Source of the DNA: Nitrospirota bacterium | GTDB taxonomy: Bacteria > Nitrospirota > Thermodesulfovibrionia > Thermodesulfovibrionales > UBA6898 | Length of the DNA: 64,000 bases | NCBI GenBank assembly: GCA_003252075.1 | Contig: QKDO01000078.1 | Location: 1-64,000 of the forward strand | Direction: 5' to 3' | Shown: positions 27,675 through 35,455 of the stretch, in pieces | Layout: every line of letters begins with the position of its first letter | Position numbering within the stretch: position 1 is the first letter of the stretch | Position numbers and translations under genes: made by a program | Notes under the pieces: model-generated | Databases searched by the model: none | Told to the model about the DNA's origin: nothing | Seen by the model: only the letters and a program-made list of their open reading frames with translations

Positions 27675-27785
27675 ATGGTACGCATAGGACACGGGGAGGG
27701 AGAAAAGGATGGGGAAGGAATATTGCGGAAATTTCTCCACCGGATACACTGTCTTGCCGAATGCAGAGGGAAGACTCCCCGGTAA
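27675..27785 (+). CDS. Possible 36-residue leader peptide
   Basis: ATG at 27675 is preceded by a very strong Shine-Dalgarno (AAGGAGGAGGGG) 3-5 bases upstream and lies 18 bases after the nested hairpin. The frame gives a charged peptide of 36 residues beginning MVRIGHGEGEKDG and containing two cysteines (HCLAEC). No family is recognised. It could be a translated leader peptide for the cytochrome operon or an accidental frame behind a purine-rich run. Confidence 0.35.
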   Translation: MVRIGHGEGEKDGEGILRKFLHRIHCLAECRGKTPR

Positions 27786-28061
27786 TGAAACCACCGCATC
27801 CTACAAGGCAAACCCCGCACGCATCCCGGCAACCGGACAAGTGCTGCGTTTTACCTGCACAGCTTTCCTGCCGATCATCGGTATCGCCACGATCATGAAA
27901 TTTGCTCTTTCTAACCTCTTTGGTACGATCACGGGTGGCAACATGCAACCGGCTACCGACGAAGACATGCCTTGCCGGCAGGCTGCGTGCGAAGAAAGAG
28001 GCAAGAGAAGAGGGACCGCCCTCAGGGAACAAACTGCAGAAATAATACGGAATAAATGCTT

Positions 28062-28095
28062 AGCGGGCAGCCAGCCGAAGGAAGGCCCGCTTTCT
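28062..28095 (+). terminator. Stem-loop just before the cytochrome ribosome site
   Basis: AGCGGGC (28062-28068) pairs perfectly with GCCCGCT (28085-28091) around a 16-base loop, followed by TTTCT. The GGGGGGA ribosome site begins 8 bases later. With a poor T-tract it may work as an attenuator or simply protect the 5' end of a processed mRNA. Confidence 0.45.
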
Positions 28096-28107
28096 ATAGG
28101 GGGGAAT

Positions 28108-29499
28108 ATGACTGTTCGGAAATCGCACCTGTTTATGTTAGCCGTTCTTGTGGTCTTGCTAACGTTCTCTTTCTCTGAGGCAAAGCTGTCAGACATGGAC
28201 GAGGCCTGTCTCGGCTGTCACCAGATGGACCAAACCTTGAAGTTCGGCAACGGAGAGACCCTTTCCCTGAAGGTAAATCCTGCCGAAGTGGAGAAGTCGG
28301 TCCACAGGATCATCGGATGCTCCACCTGCCATGGCTTCACATCAGACAACCATCCGCAGAGATCGTATAAGAGCAGAAAGGAATTCACTTCGCTGAGTGC
28401 CAGAAAATGCCGGCAGTGCCATGATACCAAGGAAAACACTATCCACGAAAAGCTCATCAGGGAGTCTGCGACAAACACCACGTGCACCGACTGCCATGGT
28501 GCACACGCCGTAAAACGGGTGCGTGAGCTCTCAAAAGGGAACCAGTACTGCCTGACCTGCCATAATAAGGAACTCGAGGTCCATTACAAGGACGGGCATA
28601 AGGAAATGGCCATAGTCGACGAGGCAGTCCTAAACAAATCCGTCCACAAGAACCTGAGCTGCGTGGACTGTCACGTGATGGTATCCGCAGAAGAGCATCC
28701 GGTCAGGCGGTTCCAGAACAAGCGGGATTTCTCCATCGTGATGGCAGAAAACTGCAGGAGATGCCATTTTGACAAATACAGCAGGACCCTTGAGGGGATG
28801 CATTTCAAGCAACTGATCGAGGGCAATGCCAACGCCCCTATCTGTTCGGACTGCCACGGGACACATGCGATTGCCTCCGCTCGCAAGGACAAGCTTGCAA
28901 ATGCACAGAAGTGTGAAAAGTGCCACAGAGACGTCTATGCGATCTATGCGAAGAGCGTCCATGGCGCCGCACTGATCAAGGAGAACATTGAGGATGTCCC
29001 GATCTGTTCGGACTGCCACAAGGCGCACGACAATGCCGGCCCGCATACCGCGAACTTCAGGATCTCCGTGCCCCAGATCTGCGCAAGCTGTCATGCCAAT
29101 AAGGAAGTCATGCAGAAATACGGGTTGTCAACAAAAGTCATTGACACCTATCTCCAGGATTTCCATGGCGTTACCATGAAATTCTACCGGCAGTACGGCC
29201 AAACAGAGAAAAAGATTGCAGTATGTATTGACTGCCATGGGGTCCACGATATTGCACGGGTCAAGAACCAGAATGCCGCTGTCGTCAAGCAGCACCTGCT
29301 GAAACGCTGCCAGAAATGCCATGCAGATGCCACGGCGAACTTCCCTGACAGCTGGGTATCTCACTATGAGCCCAACATCAAGAAGGCTCCCATGGTCTAT
29401 CTGGTCGATCTTGGCTACAAGATATTCATACCCTTCATGATCATCGGCCTGCTGCTGCAGATCATACTTCATCTCTGGCGATATGCCGTGAACAGATAA
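28108..29499 (+). CDS. Membrane-anchored 13-haem c-type cytochrome
   Basis: 463 residues from the ATG at 28108, chosen because it follows a GGGGGGA ribosome site and starts a clear signal peptide or anchor (hydrophobic 8-24, ending FSEAK). I count thirteen CxxCH haem motifs, from CLGCH near residue 34 to CQKCH near residue 408. A single hydrophobic helix near the C-terminus (IFIPFMIIGLLLQIILHLW) anchors the periplasmic haem domain. The next gene encodes a b-type cytochrome, so the pair probably oxidises menaquinol and passes electrons into the periplasm. Geobacter CbcL is a known fused analogue; here the two parts are separate proteins. Confidence 0.92.
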   Translation: MTVRKSHLFMLAVLVVLLTFSFSEAKLSDMDEACLGCHQMDQTLKFGNGETLSLKVNPAEVEKSVHRIIGCSTCHGFTSDNHPQRSYKSRKEFTSLSARKCRQCHDTKENTIHEKLIRESATNTTCTDCHGAHAVKRVRELSKGNQYCLTCHNKELEVHYKDGHKEMAIVDEAVLNKSVHKNLSCVDCHVMVSAEEHPVRRFQNKRDFSIVMAENCRRCHFDKYSRTLEGMHFKQLIEGNANAPICSDCHGTHAIASARKDKLANAQKCEKCHRDVYAIYAKSVHGAALIKENIEDVPICSDCHKAHDNAGPHTANFRISVPQICASCHANKEVMQKYGLSTKVIDTYLQDFHGVTMKFYRQYGQTEKKIAVCIDCHGVHDIARVKNQNAAVVKQHLLKRCQKCHADATANFPDSWVSHYEPNIKKAPMVYLVDLGYKIFIPFMIIGLLLQIILHLWRYAVNR

Positions 29500-29515
29500 C
29501 CATAAGGAGGCATAC

Positions 29516-30256
29516 ATGTATACAGCGAACAGGGAATATATCAAAAGGTTCGGACCAGCCAGGATCATCGAGCATTGGCTGAACGCCGGTACGTTCGTCC
29601 TGCTGGTGGTCACGGGGCTCGCCCAGAAGTTCTACGATTATGAAATTTCGCAGTGGGTTATTATGACATTCGGCGGGATCGATACCACGCGGCTCGTGCA
29701 CCGGTACAGCGGCATTGCGTTGGCGATCCTTACGGTCCAGCATATCCTGGTAGCTTCATTCGGCATACTCTTCAGAAAATGGCAGCCCAGCATGATCATC
29801 CATCTGAAGGACTTCCGGGACGCCATCGACAACATCCGCTACTACCTCGGCCTTTCTGAATATCCGGCACGATGTGACCGCTACGACTACAAGCAAAAAT
29901 TCGAATACTGGGGCGTTGTTGTCGGCGGTATTCTCATGGCAGCAACCGGGCTTGCGCTCTGGTTCCCGACTATGGTCACGCGGCTGCTGCCGGGGCAGTT
30001 CATCCCGACAGCCAAGGCCCTGCATACCAATGAGGCGCTGCTGGCGTTCCTGGTGATTGTAACCTGGCACATCTACAATGCCATCTTCAGCCCTGAGGTG
30101 CTGCCCCTGGACACGGTCATTTTCACCGGCAAGATCACGCAGGAAAGAATGATTCACGAACACCCGCTGGAATATGAACGCATGTTCGGGGTCAAGCTTC
30201 CGCAGCATCACGATGAAGATGAGGAAGCCGGAAACGCCAGTTCTACAACTTCTTGA
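29516..30256 (+). CDS. Di-haem b-type cytochrome, quinol-oxidising membrane subunit
   Basis: A 246-residue membrane protein of the formate dehydrogenase gamma/HydB cytochrome b family, with four main hydrophobic segments. Candidate haem-ligand histidines lie in RIIEHWLNAG, LVHRYSG, LTVQHILVA and VTWHIYNA, at the ends of helices as in this family. An AAGGAGG ribosome site precedes the ATG, 16 bases after the 13-haem cytochrome stop. It should take electrons from membrane quinol and give them to that cytochrome. No hydrogenase or formate dehydrogenase subunit is next to it. Confidence 0.9.
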   Translation: MYTANREYIKRFGPARIIEHWLNAGTFVLLVVTGLAQKFYDYEISQWVIMTFGGIDTTRLVHRYSGIALAILTVQHILVASFGILFRKWQPSMIIHLKDFRDAIDNIRYYLGLSEYPARCDRYDYKQKFEYWGVVVGGILMAATGLALWFPTMVTRLLPGQFIPTAKALHTNEALLAFLVIVTWHIYNAIFSPEVLPLDTVIFTGKITQERMIHEHPLEYERMFGVKLPQHHDEDEEAGNASSTTS

Positions 30257-30304
30257 CAGCATGGAGGATTTCACCTATGGTTATAAAGAAACGCTGGGAC
30301 AGGA

Positions 30305-32143
30305 ATGCAAAAAAAGATAATTATTTCGATACTTTTTACGGTCATCGTCATATCGGTGAGTCTGGGCATCATCAGCTATATTGCTGTCCGGGAAAGCATA
30401 GATCATGCACTCCAGCACAAACTGCAGCTGTCCGCCATTGTCGCAAAGAACATCGACATTCTCCTGAGCAGCAGCCTCCAGCGTTTATATGACATATCTC
30501 TTGCCGGAACCATCTCTCTTGCGGACCGCAACTGGAAGCATGAGTTTGCCGCACTCAAGAAGGCATATGACTACTCGATTTTTTCCAACGGAATCTTCAT
30601 TCTCGACCTTGAAGGCAATGTCGTCTATTCCTACCCCCCTCAGCCGCTAAGTAAGGATAACCTGTTCGAACTCCCCCGGTTACGATTGGCCTTGAGTGAG
30701 GGCAGACCGTTCATTTCCGATATTTACACGTTGAAACGGTCAAACAAGAAGACCATCTATATCATCGTTCCATTGAAGAACAAATACGGCGTCATCGAAG
30801 GTGCAGTCGGCGGAGAGATCGACCCCTCGGCCCTCAGCTTCAACGAGATAATCCGCTCGTTTCCCGTCGAAGCGCACGCCTATATGGAGATCGTAGACAG
30901 CAAAGGGATCGTTGTCGCCTCGACCGATGCCAAGCGCATGTTCAAAGACCAGTCAGAAGGACATACCCAGTTTCTCGGAAAGCTGATCACCGACAAAAAG
31001 GCCACCATTACGAAATGCCACCGGTGCCACACCGATGCATTCTCGGCCAGCGGAAAGATCAACCGCTCTGTTGACATTATGGCATATGCGCCGCTCGAAA
31101 CAGCCGCCTGGGGTGTCTCGGTCATCCAGCCGGAAAGCGATATCGTGGCCCCTATCCAGCGTATGGAACGCTCGTTCCTTATTGTGAGCGTTATTTCCAT
31201 CGCGCTTGCGCTTATCATTTCGGTCGGCATGAGCAGGAGTATTGTCCGTCCGGTCCATGACCTGATCGATTCGACCGTGAAGATTGCCGAAGGTGACATG
31301 TCGAAAGCGGTTGCCTTCGGGGGGACAGATGAGATCGGCATGCTGAGCAGCAGTTTCGAGGTGATGCGGGTAAAGCTCGCGGACTCGCTCGAAGAGCTGC
31401 ACAAGCACAACATCGAGCTGGAGAGGAAAGTTGCTGTCCGAACACAGCAGATCAGCGACAACCGGGAAAAGATCAAGGAACTGCTGAAAAAGGTCATCAC
31501 ATCGCAGGAAGAAGAGCGCAAAAGGATCGCCCGTGAATTTCATGACGTGATCATGCAGGACCTGGCAGCGAGTCTTATTCAGATCGACCTCTGCAGGCAG
31601 TACCCCCAGAACATTACAACCGAAAAGATCGATGATATAAAGAAGATCATCGAAAAGAACATCGATGACGTATACCAGATAATCAAGAATCTCCGTCCGA
31701 CCATTCTCGATGATCTTGGTTTCGAAGCCGCGGTCCGCTGGCTTCTTGACCATAACCTTGAGGCCAAAGGCATCAACTGTTTTGTAACCATCAAGAACAA
31801 AGTCGACAAGCTCAATGTTGACCCTCAGGTCGAGATAGAGCTGTTCAGGATCATCCAGGAAGCCATTATCAACATAGCGAAACACGCCCGGGCTGAAAAC
31901 GTCTTTGTCGTTATGGAGAGCAAGGACAATAATTTCTTTGTGGATATCGAAGACGATGGCCTGGGATTCGACACCGCATCCGTTTTCGAGGACCGCGACT
32001 CAACAAGGGGACTCGGTCTCATGGGAATGAAAGAACGAGCCGCATTCCTGAACTGGGATCTTAAGATATATTCTGCTCCCGGAGAGGGTACCCGGGTCAG
32101 CCTGAAAGTCACGCCCGAACATGAGGTGAATGACCATGTCTAA
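30305..32143 (+). CDS. NarX/NreB-type sensor kinase with a c-type haem motif in its sensor domain
   Basis: A 612-residue membrane kinase. Helix 1 (about 5-27) and helix 2 (about 290-312) enclose a large Cache-like periplasmic domain, which carries a haem-binding motif CHRCH at C238-H242. A HAMP linker, a coiled coil, a HisKA_3 domain (H413 in AREFHDV) and a HATPase domain (GLGLMGMKER) follow. A covalently bound haem would let it sense redox state or a gas ligand. It follows the cytochrome genes closely and overlaps the NarL-type regulator gene. The ATG has only a weak ribosome site (CAGGA); a better one (GGAGG) serves an overlapping out-of-frame ATG at 30277. Confidence 0.9.
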   Translation: MQKKIIISILFTVIVISVSLGIISYIAVRESIDHALQHKLQLSAIVAKNIDILLSSSLQRLYDISLAGTISLADRNWKHEFAALKKAYDYSIFSNGIFILDLEGNVVYSYPPQPLSKDNLFELPRLRLALSEGRPFISDIYTLKRSNKKTIYIIVPLKNKYGVIEGAVGGEIDPSALSFNEIIRSFPVEAHAYMEIVDSKGIVVASTDAKRMFKDQSEGHTQFLGKLITDKKATITKCHRCHTDAFSASGKINRSVDIMAYAPLETAAWGVSVIQPESDIVAPIQRMERSFLIVSVISIALALIISVGMSRSIVRPVHDLIDSTVKIAEGDMSKAVAFGGTDEIGMLSSSFEVMRVKLADSLEELHKHNIELERKVAVRTQQISDNREKIKELLKKVITSQEEERKRIAREFHDVIMQDLAASLIQIDLCRQYPQNITTEKIDDIKKIIEKNIDDVYQIIKNLRPTILDDLGFEAAVRWLLDHNLEAKGINCFVTIKNKVDKLNVDPQVEIELFRIIQEAIINIAKHARAENVFVVMESKDNNFFVDIEDDGLGFDTASVFEDRDSTRGLGLMGMKERAAFLNWDLKIYSAPGEGTRVSLKVTPEHEVNDHV

Positions 32144-32792
32144 AATTCGTGTGCTGGTTGCTGATGACCACTCCCTGGTAAGAGAAGGCATTTCTGCCTT
32201 TCTCAAATTCTCCGAGGACATCGAAGTCGTGGCTGAAGCTGCAGACGGGATAGAGGCCATAGAAAAGACGAAAAAGCATCGTCCGGATATCGTTCTTCTA
32301 GATATTTCCATGCCCCGGCTGGGCGGATATGAAGCTGCACTGGAGATCAAGAAGTTCGATCCGGGAATAAAGATCCTTGTCCTTACACAGTATGACGACA
32401 AGGAGTATATAACGCGCTTTCTCAAGGCAGGAGCATCGGGCTACCTGCTGAAGCGGGCTGTTGGAAGCGATCTCGTCACCGCGATCCGCGCGGTAAAAGG
32501 CGGAGAAACCTACCTCTACCCTGCCATTGCAACAAAGGTCGTGGACAGTCTGCTCGGCAAAGGGGACATGGGACAGGAAGGCTCTTATGAAAACCTTACG
32601 GACAGGGAGAAGCAGCTCCTGAAACTGATCGCCGAAGGCCATACCCACAAAGAGATTGGCGACATGCTGAACATCAGCGCCAAGACCGTCATCGTGCATC
32701 AGACGAACATCCTCGAAAAGCTCGGCCTCAGCAACCGCTCAGAACTCATCAAGTATGCAATATCCCACGGGGTTATCAAGATAGACGGTTAG
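32130..32792 (+). CDS. NarL/FixJ-family response regulator
   Basis: A 220-residue response regulator (a second in-frame ATG lies at 32136). The receiver domain has the acidic pair ADDH and phospho-acceptor D58 in VLLDISMP; the C-terminal domain is a LuxR-type helix-turn-helix beginning LTDREKQLLKLIAEG and containing KEIGDMLNISAKTV. It overlaps the haem-motif kinase gene by 14 bases and is clearly its partner. The two probably control the cytochrome operon they belong to, in the way NarXL-type systems control respiratory genes; the binding sites are not identified. Confidence 0.95.
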   Translation: MTMSKIRVLVADDHSLVREGISAFLKFSEDIEVVAEAADGIEAIEKTKKHRPDIVLLDISMPRLGGYEAALEIKKFDPGIKILVLTQYDDKEYITRFLKAGASGYLLKRAVGSDLVTAIRAVKGGETYLYPAIATKVVDSLLGKGDMGQEGSYENLTDREKQLLKLIAEGHTHKEIGDMLNISAKTVIVHQTNILEKLGLSNRSELIKYAISHGVIKIDG

Positions 32793-32847
32793 GTGCGCAG
32801 GGCATCTGCGCGGTGCAGAGGCAGTCAGGGCGGACAGAGAAACACAG

Positions 32848-32870
32848 AAAATCACTAACCCTTTGATTTT
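32848..32870 (-). terminator. Weak stem-loop after the tRNA pair
   Basis: AAAATCA (32848-32854) pairs with TGATTTT (32864-32870) around a 9-base loop, immediately downstream of tRNA-Glu on the minus strand and downstream of the response regulator on the plus strand. The stem is AT-rich and lacks a separate T-tract, so it is only a candidate terminator. Confidence 0.3.
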
Positions 32871-32872
32871 AT

Positions 32873-32948
32873 TGGCGGTCCCAACGGGAATCGAACCCGT
32901 GTTTTAGCCTTGAGAGGGCCACGTCCTAGGCCGCTAGACGATGGGACC
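32873..32948 (-). tRNA. tRNA-Glu (anticodon CTC)
   Basis: On the minus strand the 76 bases fold as a cloverleaf: acceptor GGTCCCA with TGGGACC, D-arm with AGCGGCCTAGG, anticodon stem TGGCC/GGCTA with loop CTCTCAA (anticodon CTC), and T-arm ACGGG/CCCGT with GTTCGATT. The 3' CCA is encoded. It starts 3 bases after the end of tRNA-Gln. Confidence 0.94.
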
Positions 32949-32951
32949 GAA

Positions 32952-33025
32952 TGGCTGGGGAGAGAGGATTCGAACCCCTATAAGCAGATCCAGAGTCTAC
33001 CGTCCTGCCATTGGACGACTCCCCA
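32952..33025 (-). tRNA. tRNA-Gln (anticodon CTG)
   Basis: On the minus strand 74 bases form a cloverleaf: acceptor TGGGGAG with CTCCCCA, a D-arm with CCAATGGCAGG, anticodon stem GTAGA/TCTGC with loop CTCTGGA (anticodon CTG), and a T-arm with GGTTCGAATCC. The 3' CCA is encoded. It lies upstream of tRNA-Glu in the same transcript. Confidence 0.94.
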
Positions 33026-33098
33026 AACAAGGTAATTTTATAGCATAAATTCGTTTTTTTTGTAAATGCTGGATGACCTAACCATTGAAATAAAAAGA

Positions 33099-33569
33099 TT
33101 ATTTCAGCTTGTCTTTATGCGGTTCGAAAAGCGTCTTCACCTCATCCATGAGTTCGTTAATGTCCTTGAACTTCCGGTAAACCGAGGCAAATCTCACATA
33201 GGCGACCTTGTCGAGGTCCTTCAGCTCTGCCATGATCTGTTCGCCGATCCATGAGCTTTCGACCTCTTTTACGCCGAGCCCGACCAGGTTCTTCTCTATC
33301 GTATCGACGATCCGTTCTATCCGCTCCGTCTCAATCGGCCGCTTCTTGCAGGCGATGAGAAGGCCGCTCCTGATCTTTTCAGTATGAAAGGGCTCCCGGC
33401 GACCGTCCTTTTTGATCACCATCGGCACGAGTTCTTCGACCCGTTCGTAGGATGTGAACCGCTTGCCGCACTTCAGGCATTCCCGCCGACGGCGTATGGC
33501 ATCGCCTTCCCTGCTCGCACGCGAATCAATGACCTTGTCTTCCTGGTTCTGGCAGAACGGGCATTTCAT
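33099..33569 (-). CDS. nrdR: Ribonucleotide reductase regulator NrdR
   Basis: A 156-residue NrdR of normal length. The N-terminal zinc ribbon has C3, C6, C31 and C34 (CPFC and CLKC), and the rest is an ATP-cone domain (VIKKDGRREPFHTEKIRSGL). NrdR binds paired NrdR boxes upstream of ribonucleotide reductase genes and represses them when dATP or ATP occupies the cone. It is the third gene of the minus-strand run rpiB-glyA-nrdR, a neighbourhood common in Desulfobacterota and relatives. No ribonucleotide reductase gene lies in the window. Confidence 0.97.
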   Translation of the reverse strand: MKCPFCQNQEDKVIDSRASREGDAIRRRRECLKCGKRFTSYERVEELVPMVIKKDGRREPFHTEKIRSGLLIACKKRPIETERIERIVDTIEKNLVGLGVKEVESSWIGEQIMAELKDLDKVAYVRFASVYRKFKDINELMDEVKTLFEPHKDKLK

Positions 33570-33635
33570 GTCATATCGGACGTCACGAGGTCAATGCTGC
33601 ACAGGGAGATCCCCAAGACGGTCGTCCCCCTGCGT

Positions 33636-34874
33636 TTAACGGTAAATGGGGAAACGATCGCAGAGCTCCCGCACGCGTCCGGCAAACTGCCGGATCTTCT
33701 CTGGTTCCCTGTTGTTGCTGATCACAGCATCGATGATCTCGGCGATCTCCTTCATCTCGGCGGTTCCCATGCCGCGGGTCGTGATGCTCGGGGTACCGAG
33801 CCTGATGCCGCTGGTAACGGCAGGGGACCGCGTGTCATAGGGGATAGAGTTCTTGTTCACCGTAACGCCGGCCTTGTCGAGGGCGGTCTCCGCATCCTTG
33901 CCCGTGCAGTCCTTGTTCGTCAGGTCAATGAGCATGAGGTGGTTGTCCGTGCCGCCGGATATGATTTTGAATTCTTTTTCCATGAGCTCTTCCGCAAGGG
34001 TCTTTGCGTTGTCAACGACATTCTTCTGGTATGTCCTGAATCCGTCGCTCATCGCTTCCCTGAGTGCTACAGCCTTTGCCGCGATGACGTGCACCAGGGG
34101 TCCGCCCTGGATGCCTGGGAATATCATCTTGTCGACCGCCCTGGCGTGTTCTGCCCTGCACATGATCATGCCGCCGCGCGGCCCCCTGAGCGTCTTGTGC
34201 GTCGTCGTGGTCACAAAGTCGGCATGCGGCATGGGTGAAGGATGCACCCCTGCGGCGATCAGACCGGCGATATGCGCGATGTCGGCCATGAGGTAGGAGC
34301 CTGCTTCCTTTGCGATATCGGCGAATATCCCAAAGTCAAACTGCCGAGAGTATGCGCTGGCGCCGACGATGATGAGCTTCGGCCGGTGCTGCTTTGCAAG
34401 CCTCCTCACCTCTTCGTGGTCGATGACTCCTTCCTTGTTGACGCCGTAGGAAACGCTCTTATACAGCATCCCGGAGAAGCTCACGGAAGCCCCGTGGGAA
34501 AGGTGCCCCCCGTGGCTGAGGCTCATGCCGAGGATCGTGTCACCCGGCTTCAGTACTGCGAAGAAGACCGCCATGTTCGCCTGGGACCCGGAATGGGGCT
34601 GCACGTTCACATGTTCGGCCCCGAATATGGCCTTCGCCCTCTCGATGGCAAGGTTCTCGACGATGTCAGCATATTCGCAGCCGCCGTAATAGCGCCGCGA
34701 CGGATAGCCCTCGGCATACTTATTCGTGAAGATCGAACCCTGCGCTTCGAGGACCGCCCGGCTCGCGTAGTTCTCGGAAGCGATGAGGACTATCTTTTCA
34801 TGCTCCCTGTCCTTTTCCCTGCTGATCGCGTCAAATACTTCGGGGTCGGCGGTTCTCAGGCTTTCAGTTTCCAT
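33636..34874 (-). CDS. glyA: Serine hydroxymethyltransferase
   Basis: A 412-residue PLP enzyme that interconverts serine and glycine while charging tetrahydrofolate with a one-carbon unit. The PLP-binding lysine is in [15 protein letters not shown], and conserved blocks [22 protein letters not shown] and the C-terminal [10 protein letters not shown] are present. The length is normal for the bacterial enzyme. The start overlaps the end of rpiB by 11 bases, so the two are translationally linked. Confidence 0.98.
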   Translation of the reverse strand: METESLRTADPEVFDAISREKDREHEKIVLIASENYASRAVLEAQGSIFTNKYAEGYPSRRYYGGCEYADIVENLAIERAKAIFGAEHVNVQPHSGSQANMAVFFAVLKPGDTILGMSLSHGGHLSHGASVSFSGMLYKSVSYGVNKEGVIDHEEVRRLAKQHRPKLIIVGASAYSRQFDFGIFADIAKEAGSYLMADIAHIAGLIAAGVHPSPMPHADFVTTTTHKTLRGPRGGMIMCRAEHARAVDKMIFPGIQGGPLVHVIAAKAVALREAMSDGFRTYQKNVVDNAKTLAEELMEKEFKIISGGTDNHLMLIDLTNKDCTGKDAETALDKAGVTVNKNSIPYDTRSPAVTSGIRLGTPSITTRGMGTAEMKEIAEIIDAVISNNREPEKIRQFAGRVRELCDRFPIYR

Positions 34875-35322
34875 TGCCGTTTACGGTGTCCTCTATTTTC
34901 TTGATCTTCTGCAGCCTTCTCATATGCCGGTCGCCTTCGAAGGCGGTCTCGAGCCATGTCCTGACGATCTCCGCCGCAAGGTCCCTGCCGATGATCCTGC
35001 CGCCGAGCACCAGCACATTGGCGTCATTATGGAGACGGCTCATCTTCGCGCTGAAGAGGTCGTTGCAGAGCGCGGCCCTGACGTTCGGGAACTTGTTTGC
35101 GACCATGGACATGCCGATGCCCGTGCCGCAGATCAGGATGCCGCGGTCGACCTCGCCCGCTGCAACCTTGCGGGAGACCTTCTCGCCGAAATCGGGATAG
35201 TCAACAGACGCGGCAGTATTCGTGCCGCAGTCGACGACTTCGTGATCCGTCCCTTTCAGAAGCGCAAGCACATCCTCCTTGAGCCCGAAACCTGCGTGAT
35301 CTGAACCGATCGCTATTTTCAT
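34864..35322 (-). CDS. rpiB: Ribose-5-phosphate isomerase B
   Basis: A 152-residue RpiB/LacAB-type sugar-phosphate isomerase, which interconverts ribose-5-phosphate and ribulose-5-phosphate. Family motifs [26 protein letters not shown] and the catalytic-cysteine loop [11 protein letters not shown] are present, followed by the [12 protein letters not shown] motif. It is the first gene of the minus-strand operon with glyA and nrdR. Its promoter lies so close to the ATG that the mRNA may be leaderless; no Shine-Dalgarno is seen. Confidence 0.96.
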   Translation of the reverse strand: MKIAIGSDHAGFGLKEDVLALLKGTDHEVVDCGTNTAASVDYPDFGEKVSRKVAAGEVDRGILICGTGIGMSMVANKFPNVRAALCNDLFSAKMSRLHNDANVLVLGGRIIGRDLAAEIVRTWLETAFEGDRHMRRLQKIKKIEDTVNGNGN

Positions 35323-35330
35323 GAACTGTT

Positions 35331-35359
35331 ATATTATCCGAATGAGAATTTCAAGTCAA
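35331..35359 (-). promoter_or_regulatory. Sigma-70-type promoter for rpiB-glyA-nrdR
   Basis: On the minus strand TTGACT (35359-35354) and TAATAT (35336-35331) are separated by 17 bases. The predicted start of transcription is near 35324, about two bases before the ATG at 35322, implying a leaderless transcript. Confidence 0.55.
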
Positions 35360-35455
35360 TAACGCCAAAACAGGCGATGGCGGCCCGTTTCGCCGGCACA
35401 CAATTTGGCTTTTTTCAGGTAAAATAGTTGCAAATCCGCTTCATCAGGAAGGTGC

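Larger units (their letters stand above)
27496..28107 (+). promoter_or_regulatory. Long structured leader of the multiheme cytochrome operon
   Basis: The 612 bases before the 13-haem cytochrome contain three items: a nested hairpin at 27598-27657, a short open frame with a strong ribosome site at 27675-27785, and a stem just before the cytochrome ribosome site at 28062-28091. The cytochrome frame happens to be open upstream to 27709, but the added residues resemble nothing and would bury the signal peptide, so I treat the stretch as leader. I compared it with the c-di-GMP-I, cobalamin and other common riboswitch cores from memory and found no fit. Confidence 0.45.

Noticed and set aside
27781-27860. 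c-di-GMP-I (GEMM) riboswitch suggested by the AAGGCAAACC stretch
   Set aside because: Only the short GGCAAACC core fits; the ACGCAAAGC part, tetraloop and receptor are not present at the required spacing.
27709-28107. In-frame extension of the 13-haem cytochrome to 27709
   Set aside because: The added 133 residues resemble nothing, would place the signal peptide in the middle of the protein, and the ATG at 28108 has its own strong ribosome site.
30277-30492. Alternative reading frame from the ATG at 30277 with a better ribosome site
   Set aside because: It is out of frame with the kinase and its translation is not protein-like; kept only as a remark on the weak kinase start.
32793-32812. 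GCGCAG/CTGCGC hairpin after the NarL-type regulator as a terminator
   Set aside because: It has no T-tract, and the GC spacing there is not in 8-base phase, so it is also not a copy of the octamer element.
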